Shown here piece by piece: positions 45,234-54,185 of a stretch of 64,000 nucleotides of DNA (within the stretch, counting starts at the first letter, position 1; each line of letters opens with the position of its first letter). Below the pieces are notes generated by a model. That model saw nothing but the letters and a program-made list of their open reading frames with translations. It did not search any database and was not told the DNA's origin. The DNA is from Alteromonas naphthalenivorans (GTDB taxonomy: Bacteria > Pseudomonadota > Gammaproteobacteria > Enterobacterales > Alteromonadaceae), in assembly GCF_000213655.1 (NCBI RefSeq), contig NC_015554.1, positions 3,720,001-3,784,000 of the forward strand, read 5' to 3'. The position numbers and the translations under genes were made by a program.

Positions 45234-46739
45234 TTACATGGTTTTAAAGCGAGTATAAACACCGTTAGTCCAACCAAACCCTAGCTGAACTTCGTACTCC
45301 CCGCCACTTGCCGTTTTGTCAGGCTCGCACACGTTATACTTTTCTAGCATTACGCCTGTTCGCGCAAAATGATCTTCAATAGTTTGCGTAAAGCGATTAA
45401 TAATGTCGCTAGCTTCATCACTAAAACCATAATTTAATAGCCCTTTCACCGCAAACCATTGCAGAGGTGCCCACCCATTGGGTGAATCCCATTGTTGAGT
45501 AGTGGTATTTGCTGTGGTCACTATTCCGCCGGGTGCTAACAAGTGCGTTTGAAGGGCAACATTTACCGCTTCAGCCTGCGCATTGGTGGCAAGCTCTACA
45601 AATAAAGGAACGGTTGCCGCCGCTGAAAGCACAGTAGTTTGCGTATTACTGGGGTAATGGTAATCGTAAAAACAGGCTTTGTCTTCATTCCACAAATAGG
45701 TGTTTATTACCTGCTTTCGATTAGTAGCGGCTTCACGGTATTTTTTTGCATTGGCTTCACTGCCAACCCGCGCCAATGTACTTTCAACAAAATACAGCAG
45801 TGCGTTCAAGTCAACAGGTACTATTTCAGTAGTACGGATACTAGACAGGGTGTTTTCATCGGCAAGCCAACGGGAACTGAAATCCCACCCTGATTCACAA
45901 GCCGCCCTTATATGGCGGTAAAATTCTACTGACTTTGCGCCTACGAGTTCTGCCGTTTCAATATCTTCTCTGTACGATTCTGGTCGTGGCGAGGCTTCGC
46001 TATCGTAGTACCGGTTAAGTAAAGCACCACTAGGCATGCGTACTAGGTGTTCACTTGCTTGCTTAGCGTCTTGCATGTCGCTTATGCTTTGCGCACCATT
46101 CATCCAAAAAGCATATTCTTTTTCGATGCCTGCTATAGCCCTTTGACGCTGTGTTTCACTTAACTTTTCCTCTACTAACGAGAACATTAATGCCAGCACG
46201 GGTGGCTGGCTTCGGGTGTAATAGTAGGCTCGATTTCCATTTGGAATACAGCCTACTTCATCCAGTATATCTAAGAAATTTTCCAACATGTTGACTGCCA
46301 TGTCGGCCTTACCAGAATCGATTAAGCCTAATGCGGTAAAGTAGCTATCCCAGTAATATATTTCTCTGAATCTGCCGCCTGGTACTATGTAAGGGCGCGA
46401 TAGGCTAATTAGGCTATCTATATTTTCTGCATCTGGTGTACGGGTCAGTACATCCCACATATGTTGCACATAATCTGGTACAGCACTGAATGTAAAATTT
46501 GTACTGCTTGCCACCATGTCTGGCATTTGGAAATGAGTGCCAACGAAAGAGGATAAACTAAAGTCTTCGTTACATTTTTGCAGCTCGTATTCATTTATTA
46601 CGGTCTGCCAATCGCTTAATACAATGGCATCGGCAAAGGTCTTACTGTCTTCAAACAAGGCCGCGTTTTGCACATCTTTAAACAAATTGCTTTGAAAAAA
46701 TGGTAAGCAGGTGCGCCAGCCACTTGTAGTTAATGCCAT
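45234..46739 (-). CDS. treF: Cytoplasmic trehalase, GH37
   Basis: This is a 501-residue glycoside hydrolase family 37 enzyme that hydrolyses trehalose to two glucose molecules. Trehalase signature 1 (PGGRFREIYYWDSYF, residues 120-134) and signature 2 (QWDSPNGWAP, about 415-424) are intact. GCIPNGNRAYYYTRSQPPVL is also characteristic of the family. No signal peptide is present, so it should be cytoplasmic and act after uptake. The symbol treF is used in the sense of the cytoplasmic form. It starts one base after the MFS transporter stop and is certainly in the same operon, under the palindromic operator at 48035. Confidence 0.94.
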   Translation of the reverse strand: MALTTSGWRTCLPFFQSNLFKDVQNAALFEDSKTFADAIVLSDWQTVINEYELQKCNEDFSLSSFVGTHFQMPDMVASSTNFTFSAVPDYVQHMWDVLTRTPDAENIDSLISLSRPYIVPGGRFREIYYWDSYFTALGLIDSGKADMAVNMLENFLDILDEVGCIPNGNRAYYYTRSQPPVLALMFSLVEEKLSETQRQRAIAGIEKEYAFWMNGAQSISDMQDAKQASEHLVRMPSGALLNRYYDSEASPRPESYREDIETAELVGAKSVEFYRHIRAACESGWDFSSRWLADENTLSSIRTTEIVPVDLNALLYFVESTLARVGSEANAKKYREAATNRKQVINTYLWNEDKACFYDYHYPSNTQTTVLSAAATVPLFVELATNAQAEAVNVALQTHLLAPGGIVTTANTTTQQWDSPNGWAPLQWFAVKGLLNYGFSDEASDIINRFTQTIEDHFARTGVMLEKYNVCEPDKTASGGEYEVQLGFGWTNGVYTRFKTM

Positions 46740-46740
46740 G

Positions 46741-47979
46741 TTAAGCGGTATCCTTTAACACTATTGAAGAGGTTGCTCGTTTAAAAAAGAACAGAGTGAC
46801 AAGTAGTGCACCTATGGGAATAAGCGATAAGTAAAAGGCTTGTTGCCCGCCCATTGCTTCAAATACATATCCGGTAATAATAGAGCCAGTGGTACCGCCA
46901 AGGGCAGAGAACACCACGATCAGGCCTGTCATAGGGGCGTGTTGCACTTTGGGCAATGCACTTAACATTACAGAATTAATAACAGGGTAAATAGGCGCCA
47001 TCATTAACCCAATGAGCGGAATAAGGTACGCCGCTATTGGTGCATCTACCCAGCTAGCAATAAGGTTCTCGTCTACCTTTTCAGCTAAAGGTAAGCTCAA
47101 TAGCATCACCGCAGCCATGCCTACTAAACAGGCGTTCATGAAGGGATACCAACTTACTCTTGCTAGCACTACACCAGCCAATAAACGGCCAAGGGCAAGC
47201 GCTACGGCGAAAATACTGGTAATTTGAATACTCACTTGGGTAGGCAAACCTAACACTTCTCGGTTAAATGTAGGTAACCAAGAGCCTATGCCCTGTTCAA
47301 TCAATACATACAGAAACACGGAAATAATAAAGATGAGCACTAAGGGTTTATAGGCAAGTTTAAGCATATCGATAAACGCCGTACCTACCCCAACTTCTTT
47401 GTTCACCTCTGGTTTTTGAATCGGCGCGGCTAGCACCAATAAAATCGTTACGGCAACTAGAGCGGCAATAAGGTAATACACGTTCAGCCATGAAAGAGAC
47501 GCTTCATTAGTCGGGTCGATGAAGGCTGCAAATACCCAATATCCTGAAAGCACACCCAACATAAAAATACCTTCAATGGTATTCATCAACGAGCTATGCG
47601 TTTTGGTGTTGGAAGAGAGTTGGCCAATAATGGCGTACACCGACACTTTTACTAACGCAAAGGCTGTGCCTATGCCTGCGAATAAGAGTTTTATAACCCA
47701 AAAGTTGCCAATACTAGGCGTAATAGCGCAAAGCGTAGCCACCAGAATAAGGCCGAATAGCATTGAAACCTTGTAGCCAATACGAGGAATAAAGCTAGCC
47801 ACAAGAAAGGATACCAGCGCAATGGATAAGTCTTTAAACCCTTCTAGGGTGCTGGCTTCTGGTTTCGACACATCGAAACTGTTTATCGATTGCAAAATAA
47901 CGGTGCCCACACTGTTTAGCAGTATGGCAAACACATAATAGCTTACGGCTATCGCAGTGATAATCAACAATCTGGACAT
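46741..47979 (-). CDS. MFS sugar transporter, probable trehalose permease
   Basis: This 412-residue inner-membrane protein has twelve predicted hydrophobic helices (MSRLLIITAIAVSYYVFAIL at the start). It resembles the fucose/glucose-type MFS proteins. VSFLVASFIPRIGYKVSMLF, AYLIPLIGLMMAPIYPVINS and ALGGTTGSIITGYVFEAMGG are conserved-looking loops. The gene is first in the operon with trehalase, and the operator upstream matches those at the TonB receptor promoter. It therefore most likely moves trehalose from periplasm to cytoplasm. The specificity is inferred from context, not from a motif. Confidence 0.88.
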   Translation of the reverse strand: MSRLLIITAIAVSYYVFAILLNSVGTVILQSINSFDVSKPEASTLEGFKDLSIALVSFLVASFIPRIGYKVSMLFGLILVATLCAITPSIGNFWVIKLLFAGIGTAFALVKVSVYAIIGQLSSNTKTHSSLMNTIEGIFMLGVLSGYWVFAAFIDPTNEASLSWLNVYYLIAALVAVTILLVLAAPIQKPEVNKEVGVGTAFIDMLKLAYKPLVLIFIISVFLYVLIEQGIGSWLPTFNREVLGLPTQVSIQITSIFAVALALGRLLAGVVLARVSWYPFMNACLVGMAAVMLLSLPLAEKVDENLIASWVDAPIAAYLIPLIGLMMAPIYPVINSVMLSALPKVQHAPMTGLIVVFSALGGTTGSIITGYVFEAMGGQQAFYLSLIPIGALLVTLFFFKRATSSIVLKDTA

Positions 47980-48034
47980 GTGTAAACACTCTGTTAACTA
48001 AATTAAGCCGGAGTGTAGACGGATAAAAACAAAA

Positions 48035-48050
48035 ATGCAAACGTTTGCAT
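48035..48050. promoter_or_regulatory. LacI-type operator upstream of the transporter-trehalase operon
   Basis: ATGCAAACGTTTGCAT is a perfect 16-base palindrome with a central CG, as in LacI/GalR operators. It lies 56 bases before the MFS transporter start and 41 bases beyond the LacI gene stop. The core TGCAAACGTTTGCA matches sites at 49283 and 49306 before the TonB receptor gene. Confidence 0.85.
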
Positions 48051-48090
48051 TGGCCTGTTATTTGTTAAGTGGTGCTTATTAATGACCGCG

Positions 48091-49113
48091 TTAATCGTGT
48101 TTACTTGAACGACGAACCACCAATTGGGTATCTACCACATAACTAGCGGTTTCTTTGCCTTCAAATTGGAGAAGTAGTTGCTCTACCATGGCTGACGCGG
48201 CTTGTTGAGTGTTTTGACGTACGGTTGTTAACGCCGGATGCATAAGTTCAGCTAGCGAAATATCATCGTAGCCCACAATGCCTACATCGCTAGGAATACC
48301 CACGTAGCGCTCTTTCAACGCTTTAAGTGCACCAAGCGCTACCATGTCGCTTGAACACACGATACCGTCGAAATCTAAGCCGTTCGCTTTTACTCTTTGA
48401 TTTATATACTCGTATGCCGCTTTTGAGGTTATATCGATAGTGCAAGTGCAGTCTTCACTCACTGGAATATTAGCGTCTTGATGCGCTTGCAAGTAGCCTC
48501 TATAACGCTCTTGCATCTCGGCATGCTCTGCATCACCTAAAAACAACACGCGTTTAGCGCCTTTTTGCAGCAAGTGGGTGGCGGCTTCAAAACCACCTTG
48601 ATAATTATCACCACCGACTATGGGATAGCGAGCCTCGCTTTTTGGATCGCCCCACACCACAAGGGGTACACCAGCTTCAGCGGCGCGGTCAATTTTCTTA
48701 GTCGACTTCCCTTGCCCGATTACAATCATTCCATCAGCGCGCTGACTATGAATGAAGTAGTTGGCCCAGTCGTCAGACGCCATAAAGGAATTTGATAGCA
48801 ATAACTCGTAGCCCTTGGCATTCAACGCTTGGTTCAGTTCACCAACCAGTTTCAGTAAAAAGGGGTCTGTGGTGCTTTGCTCGGTATGATCGATAAGGTT
48901 GAGAATTACCGCAATAACATGAGTTTTCTGCGTACGTAGCCTACTTGCAGCGGCATTTACACTGTAATTGTATTCTTTTGCCAATGCCTGCACTTTGTTT
49001 CGCGTTTCCTGCTTTATCAGCGGGTTATCTTTAAGCGCTCTAGATGCTGTAGAGGTTGAAACCCCTGCAAGCTTTGCCAGCTTAGCCAACGTTAATTTTG
49101 TTTCTGAACTCAA
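48091..49113 (-). CDS. LacI family regulator of the trehalose regulon
   Basis: This is a 340-residue repressor-type regulator. Its helix-turn-helix and hinge (LAKLAKLAGVSTSTASRALK, then YNYSVNAAASRLRTQKT) are followed by the sugar-binding domain: VIAVILNLIDHTEQSTTDPF, RADGMIVIGQGKSTK, GAKRVLFLGDAEHAEMQERY and VGIVGYDDISLAELMHPALT. It is placed between the transporter-trehalase operon and the divergent TonB receptor gene. Matching palindromes in front of both make it the probable local regulator. The inducer could be trehalose or a trehalose derivative. Confidence 0.94.
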   Translation of the reverse strand: MSSETKLTLAKLAKLAGVSTSTASRALKDNPLIKQETRNKVQALAKEYNYSVNAAASRLRTQKTHVIAVILNLIDHTEQSTTDPFLLKLVGELNQALNAKGYELLLSNSFMASDDWANYFIHSQRADGMIVIGQGKSTKKIDRAAEAGVPLVVWGDPKSEARYPIVGGDNYQGGFEAATHLLQKGAKRVLFLGDAEHAEMQERYRGYLQAHQDANIPVSEDCTCTIDITSKAAYEYINQRVKANGLDFDGIVCSSDMVALGALKALKERYVGIPSDVGIVGYDDISLAELMHPALTTVRQNTQQAASAMVEQLLLQFEGKETASYVVDTQLVVRRSSKHD

Positions 49114-49281
49114 GTTATTTAGCTCTCTCTTTTTTTCAAACTATACCTAGAAATGCACAAAAAGCCTATGCTCTGCGTGCGATGGTATAAGTCTCTGAAT
49201 CTCAGGTTATTTACTTCTACTCATCCCAACTCAGCACCAAACCACTTTGCAAACAAATGTTAACATGCTTATACAATTATT

Positions 49282-49319
49282 TTGCAATCGATTGTATTTT
49301 ACCCTTGCAATCGTTTGCA
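49282..49319 (+). promoter_or_regulatory. Tandem LacI-type operators upstream of the TonB-dependent receptor
   Basis: TTGCAATCGATTGTA (49282-49296) and TTGCAATCGTTTGCA (49305-49319) share the TGCAA-N4-TTGCA form of the site before the transporter-trehalase operon. Their starts are 23 bases apart, about two helical turns, so two dimers could bind on the same face. A half-site TTTGCAAAC occurs at about 49246. They lie 106-143 bases before the receptor start. Confidence 0.8.
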
Positions 49320-49424
49320 AACGGATCTATTTTGTTGCTCATTCCCGAAGCGAGTGACAATTTTTTAACCTGTTTCACGCATTCGGTTAACAACGCCCAA
49401 AAATTATTTTCAGGAGCACACACC

Positions 49425-51686
49425 ATGAAAACGTTGTTCACAAAAGGAATGCTAGCCACTGCAATTTCTTTAGCGTTAACCCAAACGGCCTTTGCACAAG
49501 AAGAAACAAAACAAGCTACTGCAGAAAATACTGAAGTTATTGTAGTAAGTGGAACGCCAGGCGGCGCAGGGATAAGAAAAATTGATGCAAGCTTCGCTGT
49601 TACGAATATTGATGCCAGCGATATTGAAAAACTAGCACCAAAATCTACTGCAGATTTATTCAAAGCTATACCAGGTGTTTGGGTAGAAAGCTCTGGCGGT
49701 GAGTCAGGCGCGAATGTATTTGTTCGAGGGTTCCCAGGTGGCGGTGATGCACCTTTCCTTACCATTGCATTAGAAGGATCACCTATCTATCCCGCTTCAA
49801 CCTTATCGTTCTTAGAAAACTCTCAGATGTTTAGAATTGATGACACCATTGAAATGATTGAAGGCTTACGGGGTGGTCCTAACCCGGTAGTGAGTAACGG
49901 CCAACCCGGTTTAACCACCAACTTTCGCTTAAAACGCGGCGGTGAAGATACTGAAGCCAGTGTGAAATACACAGTATCAGATTATGGTTTGAATCGCGTT
50001 GATCTTGTACTTAGCGGTGCACTAGCCGACGACCTTTACTACATGGTAGGCGGTTACGTAAAAAGCTCTGATGGTATTCGCGATGCTGGGTTTAGCTCTG
50101 AAGAGGGCAACCAATTCACTGTTAATCTAACCAAAATTTTTGATAAAGGTGAGCTAAACCTTTATACACGCCAAACTGACGATCATGGCACTTGGTATTT
50201 GCCTACGCCGTTAAACGTAGATGGCATTGATGCTAATTATACCCAAATAGGCCCTTTGAATCGTCAAGCTACCATCAACTACGGACCTGACAATGCTACC
50301 TCTGAGTCTTTTGACTTTGGTGATGGGCGAGGCTGGGATGGTCATGTTAGTGGTGGTAGCTTAAAGCTTGAATTAGGCGGCGGTTGGCATTTAGTAGACC
50401 GTTTTAACCTGACTAAAGGTGATGCAAACACCTTTGGTTTAGTGCCAGATGGTTCAGCTATAACCGTGGCTGAAGTTGCTGATAACGGAGAAAGCGCTAC
50501 GGGTGCGGTTACTGGAAACACCTACGACGGCGACACACCTATTCAACAAATTGGCCGTTGGGTAGTACTGAAAGACGTTGAGTCTTTCACTAACGACTTA
50601 GCCGTATCTAAATCGTGGGACAACTTCGATACCTCTTTTGGTATTTATAGCGCAACTACTAAAGCAGAAGATTGGTGGAGTATTGGTAACCAAGCGTATT
50701 ATGCACTAGTACCTGGCGGCGAAATGCTAGACGGAATTGCATGTAATAGCAGTGCGGAAGGCTGTGGCTGGAGCTACGATATAAACTCCGTTGGTGATGC
50801 CAGTACATTTGCACTTTATGCCACCAGCACCTGGTACGCCGCTGAAGACTTAAGCATCGACTTAGGGCTACGCCGTGAGAACCATGAAGTAAGCTACTCG
50901 GTTGATGAAGGCTTAGATGGCGTAATAAATAAAGCATTAGAGTATGACGAAAACAAAACCTCGTGGACGTTAGGGGCTAACTACGCGCTTAATGACTTTA
51001 GCGGCGTGTTCGTACGTATGAACCGTGGCTACAAAATGCCTTATTTCGATGACTTTCGTGATAACTGGGGCGCCTATACTGGCGGCAACGACTTGATTAA
51101 AGAAGTTACCCAAGGCGAACTTGGCTATAAATACATGAATGACAACATTCAGTTTTTCGCTACGGCGTTTGCTAACGAAGTAAAGGGCGATACCTTTGTT
51201 CGTCTGCCAGGTGCACCGGCTGAAATTTTAACAAACGAAGCTTACGGTATCGAGTTTGACGGAAAGTACAACCATGACTCAGGTTTCTCACTTAGCGTAA
51301 ATGCAACGCTACAAGAAACCGAAATTACCGCTAGCGCTACCAACGAAGGCAACGAAGCCCAACGTCAGCCAGGCTGGCAAGTGCGTATGACACCAAGCTA
51401 TGGTTTCGATGTGGGCGATATGTACGCCACTGTATATGGTACCTTTTCAGCAGTTGATGACCGCTTTGGCGACAACGAAAATACGGTAATTTTAGAAGGG
51501 TATGAAAAAGTTGATGTAGGCATGACTCTTGAGCCTACAGATGCGCTTCGTGTTCAACTATCTATCGATAACTTAACTGATGAGCAAGGTATTACCGAGG
51601 GCGATCCTAGAAACCCTGATTCACCTAACGGCCGCTATATCATGCCAAGAAGCATGAAGCTTAGCGTATCTTATCTGTTCTTTTGA
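49425..51686 (+). CDS. TonB-dependent outer-membrane receptor, probable trehalose uptake
   Basis: This is a 753-residue outer-membrane protein. The signal peptide (MKTLFTKGMLATAISLALTQ, cleavage after TAFA) is followed by an N-terminal TonB-box-like stretch (TEVIVVSG). The plug domain is at about 45-170 (ADLFKAIPGVWVESSGGESG, VFVRGFPGGGD, DDTIEMIEGLRGGPNPVVSN). A 22-strand barrel follows, ending MPRSMKLSVSYLFF with the terminal phenylalanine needed for Bam assembly. An in-frame upstream start at 49257 would overlap the operators. The ATG at 49425 has CAGGAG nine bases upstream. Shared operators with the transporter-trehalase operon indicate trehalose or a related sugar as substrate. Confidence 0.93.
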   Translation: MKTLFTKGMLATAISLALTQTAFAQEETKQATAENTEVIVVSGTPGGAGIRKIDASFAVTNIDASDIEKLAPKSTADLFKAIPGVWVESSGGESGANVFVRGFPGGGDAPFLTIALEGSPIYPASTLSFLENSQMFRIDDTIEMIEGLRGGPNPVVSNGQPGLTTNFRLKRGGEDTEASVKYTVSDYGLNRVDLVLSGALADDLYYMVGGYVKSSDGIRDAGFSSEEGNQFTVNLTKIFDKGELNLYTRQTDDHGTWYLPTPLNVDGIDANYTQIGPLNRQATINYGPDNATSESFDFGDGRGWDGHVSGGSLKLELGGGWHLVDRFNLTKGDANTFGLVPDGSAITVAEVADNGESATGAVTGNTYDGDTPIQQIGRWVVLKDVESFTNDLAVSKSWDNFDTSFGIYSATTKAEDWWSIGNQAYYALVPGGEMLDGIACNSSAEGCGWSYDINSVGDASTFALYATSTWYAAEDLSIDLGLRRENHEVSYSVDEGLDGVINKALEYDENKTSWTLGANYALNDFSGVFVRMNRGYKMPYFDDFRDNWGAYTGGNDLIKEVTQGELGYKYMNDNIQFFATAFANEVKGDTFVRLPGAPAEILTNEAYGIEFDGKYNHDSGFSLSVNATLQETEITASATNEGNEAQRQPGWQVRMTPSYGFDVGDMYATVYGTFSAVDDRFGDNENTVILEGYEKVDVGMTLEPTDALRVQLSIDNLTDEQGITEGDPRNPDSPNGRYIMPRSMKLSVSYLFF

Positions 51687-51713
51687 TTAACAGGCTATAA
51701 GCTACTAAACCAA

Positions 51714-51742
51714 AGCCGATGATATTTATCATCGGCTTTTTT
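51714..51742 (+). terminator. Rho-independent terminator of the TonB receptor gene
   Basis: AGCCGATGA and TCATCGGCT form a 9-bp stem with a short AT-rich loop, followed by six T. It lies about 30 bases after the receptor stop. Confidence 0.92.
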
Positions 51743-51850
51743 ATTGCCCCCTCTTTGAAGCGCCATATTTCGCCACCATAATATAGTTATTGTACTGGTT
51801 CTTTTGCTGGGCTCTTTACCATAACGTTTTGCCATAACTTTTACCCTTTA

Positions 51851-51883
51851 CCTTAACCTTTTACCTTAACCTTTTACCTCAAG
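51851..51883. repeat. Short tandem repeat before htpX
   Basis: CCTTAACCTTTTA (13 bases) is present twice in tandem (51851-51863, 51864-51876) and begins a third, diverged copy. Related words (CCATAACTTTTA) occur just upstream. It ends 14 bases before the htpX start, so changes in copy number could alter the promoter or leader of htpX. Confidence 0.75.
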
Positions 51884-51896
51884 ATAGAGACATTAT

Positions 51897-52781
51897 ATGA
51901 AACGGGTTTTCTTATTCCTTGTTACCAACTTAGCCGTAGTGTTAGTGCTAGGTATTGTGCTGAATATTGTGTTTGCTGCTTTTGGTATTGATAACCGCAG
52001 TATTACTGGGCTATTGGTTTTCTCTGCGGTTTTTGGTTTTGGCGGTGCGCTTATTTCATTAGCCATGTCGAAATGGATTGCCAAACGAAGTACGGGTGCC
52101 CAGGTGATTGATAACCCCACGACACCCACTGAACGCTGGCTAATTAATATGGTATCTGCCCAAGCTAAAAAGGCGGGTATTGGCATGCCAGAGGTGGCTA
52201 TTTACGACTCACCTGAAATAAACGCCTTTGCGACCGGCATGAATAAGAACAATGCCTTAGTTGCCGTAAGCAGTGGCTTATTAAATGGCATGAGCGAAGA
52301 TGAAGCGGAAGCGGTGCTTGCCCACGAAGTATCACACATTGCCAATGGCGACATGGTTACCCTTACGTTAATTCAAGGAGTTGTGAATACCTTCGTTATC
52401 TTTTTAGCGCGCGTAATTGCCGGTGCTATCTCTAATGCTGCTCGTGGCAGTAATAACGGAAGCAGTGCATTAGGCGGTTTTGCTTATTACGGCATTGTGT
52501 TTGTACTTGAAATGCTGTTTGGTATTTTGGCTAGCATTATTGTGATGTGGTTTTCCCGTCAACGTGAATACCGGGCCGATGCAGGCTCAGCCAAATTAGT
52601 CGGCAGACAAAAAATGATAGCGGCGTTAACGCGCTTAAAATCGAACAGTGAAAGTCAGTTAGATGGCACCATGATGGCCTTTGGCATTTCGGGTAAGTCG
52701 GCATTTTCAGAATTATTTATGAGCCACCCGCCCCTAGATAAGCGTATAGATGTGCTTAGACGTCGTGCGAAAGCGCAATAA
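51897..52781 (+). CDS. htpX: Membrane zinc metalloprotease HtpX
   Basis: This 294-residue M48 protease of the inner membrane degrades misfolded membrane proteins together with FtsH. Two N-terminal hydrophobic segments (residues about 4-25 and 36-56) are followed by the active site [20 protein letters not shown], the HEXXH zinc motif. Two more membrane segments follow, then [17 protein letters not shown] with the glutamate ligand. The C-terminus [17 protein letters not shown] is conserved. The length matches E. coli HtpX (293). It is probably under envelope-stress control, though no Cpx site is evident. The upstream region carries a small tandem repeat. Confidence 0.96.
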   Translation: MKRVFLFLVTNLAVVLVLGIVLNIVFAAFGIDNRSITGLLVFSAVFGFGGALISLAMSKWIAKRSTGAQVIDNPTTPTERWLINMVSAQAKKAGIGMPEVAIYDSPEINAFATGMNKNNALVAVSSGLLNGMSEDEAEAVLAHEVSHIANGDMVTLTLIQGVVNTFVIFLARVIAGAISNAARGSNNGSSALGGFAYYGIVFVLEMLFGILASIIVMWFSRQREYRADAGSAKLVGRQKMIAALTRLKSNSESQLDGTMMAFGISGKSAFSELFMSHPPLDKRIDVLRRRAKAQ

Positions 52782-52798
52782 TAAAGGGAGTTACTACT

Positions 52799-53479
52799 AT
52801 GACACCACCTAAAGCGATTTTTTTCGATATTAACGAAACCTTGCTTGATATGGCAGAAATGAAGCATGGTTTAGCGCCATTACTCGGTGGCAATGAAGAC
52901 TTAGTCGATTTGTGGTTCGCCAACCTTTTGCATCACTCGCTTGTCGATATAGCTTCTAACCAATTTCATGATTTTATCAACATTGGGGCAGCTGCCTTGG
53001 TGATGGTGGCGCATAGTAAAGGTTTTAGCGTATCTGAAGATGAAGCCCTTAACGCCATAAAGAGCCACATTACCAAGCTTCCAGCGCATGATGATGTGAA
53101 GCCGACACTTTCAAAGCTTCAGTCATTAAACGTGCCGTTGGTGGCGCTATCCAACTCCTCTATTGAAGGGCTAAAAGCGCAACTGGAATTTGCAGACATC
53201 GTTGAGTGCTTTACCCATGTACTTAGCACAGAAAAAATTAAAACATATAAGCCTTACCCCGATGTGTATCGCTGGGCGTGCAAAGAAGTTGGCGTTGAGC
53301 CAGAAGATGCCATGATGGTAGCGGCACATGGGTGGGATGTGAGTGGTGCAAAGGCCATAGGTATGCAAACCACATTTGTAAACAGACCTGGAAAAATGAT
53401 GTATCCGTTGGGGCTTGCACCCGACTTAAACGTAGAGAGTTTAACTGGGCTTGAGCAAGAAATGAAAAAGGGCGCATAA
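52799..53479 (+). CDS. HAD superfamily hydrolase, haloacid dehalogenase type II-like
   Basis: This 226-residue HAD enzyme begins with motif I KAIFFDINETLLDM (DxN in place of DxD, as in haloacid dehalogenases). Motif II is VPLVALSNSS, motif III KTYKPYPDVYRWA, and motif IV MMVAAHGWDVSGAKAIGMQT, typical of L-2-haloacid dehalogenases. The conserved aspartate of motif I is present. Many such proteins act on other small substrates, so dehalogenation is not proven. AGGGAG lies eight bases before the ATG. It follows htpX by 17 bases and may be co-transcribed with it. Confidence 0.87.
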   Translation: MTPPKAIFFDINETLLDMAEMKHGLAPLLGGNEDLVDLWFANLLHHSLVDIASNQFHDFINIGAAALVMVAHSKGFSVSEDEALNAIKSHITKLPAHDDVKPTLSKLQSLNVPLVALSNSSIEGLKAQLEFADIVECFTHVLSTEKIKTYKPYPDVYRWACKEVGVEPEDAMMVAAHGWDVSGAKAIGMQTTFVNRPGKMMYPLGLAPDLNVESLTGLEQEMKKGA

Positions 53480-53510
53480 AGCACCCTTGGTATATAAAGT
53501 GTAGCAGGCT

Positions 53511-53774
53511 TTAGTTATCAGTTTTAGCAACTAATTGTCTGCCTTTAAACCCGTTAGTCGAACAGTTTGAATGCTTAGTTTCTAGCGCACCCAACTGACG
53601 CTTTAACCAAGACTTTTGAATACCCGATTTCGCTGCATCCATTTCACCACTAACTCGTGAAATTTCTTTACCCACATTCACGCACGCTTTAGCAGTTGGC
53701 TGAAACCCGCCATTTGCTAAGGCTGCAGAAGAAATTAATAATGCGACTGATGCGATTATAGCTTGCTGTTTCAT
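53511..53774 (-). CDS. Small exported protein of unknown function
   Basis: An 87-residue protein with a clear Sec signal peptide (MKQQAIIASVALLISSAALA, cleavage before NGGF). The mature 67 residues contain two cysteines (ACVNVGK and SNCSTNG) that could form one disulphide, and two helix-like charged stretches. I do not recognise a family. The frame is open 12 codons further up, but the ATG at 53774, preceded by GGGGA at five to six bases, begins the signal peptide and is chosen. It converges with the haloacid-dehalogenase-like gene, only 31 bases away. Confidence 0.65.
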   Translation of the reverse strand: MKQQAIIASVALLISSAALANGGFQPTAKACVNVGKEISRVSGEMDAAKSGIQKSWLKRQLGALETKHSNCSTNGFKGRQLVAKTDN

Positions 53775-54185
53775 ACGATTCCCCAACGGCCTGATATAGT
53801 TCAAGCTCATTTATTTAGATAGAGATAAGGCTATCCGATACCCTGATTGTGTTGAAACTATAGCAACTATGATCTTATTTTTAGGTGTTAGGAATTATAC
53901 CTAATGATAATAAGTTGAGGTATACCGTAACGTCCCATGCCTTTTATTTACCTCATCATGTATTCGTATTGCTCATGATTTTAGAGGTATTGCTAATGTT
54001 TCTTATCTTGTTATCGACCTGTTGTAAACTTTCACGAGAACCCTTCCTTAGTTGAGCTTACAGTAACAGCTTTCTGTAACAGCAATGTTATCGTGACAAC
54101 AAATCCGCTTTATTAAAACATCAATTAAATCAGCTAACAAGCCAAGTGGAAAACTTAGCGACAACATAGATTAACCAAAATCTAA
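53775..54185. other. Intergenic region downstream of cheB, no gene seen
   Basis: About 410 bases without a supported gene. A small inverted repeat, TTAGG-AATTATA-CCTAA, lies at 53888-53904. The word GTAACAGC occurs twice near 54067-54090. No clear terminator for the chemosensory operon was found here, although one would be expected. Confidence 0.4.
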
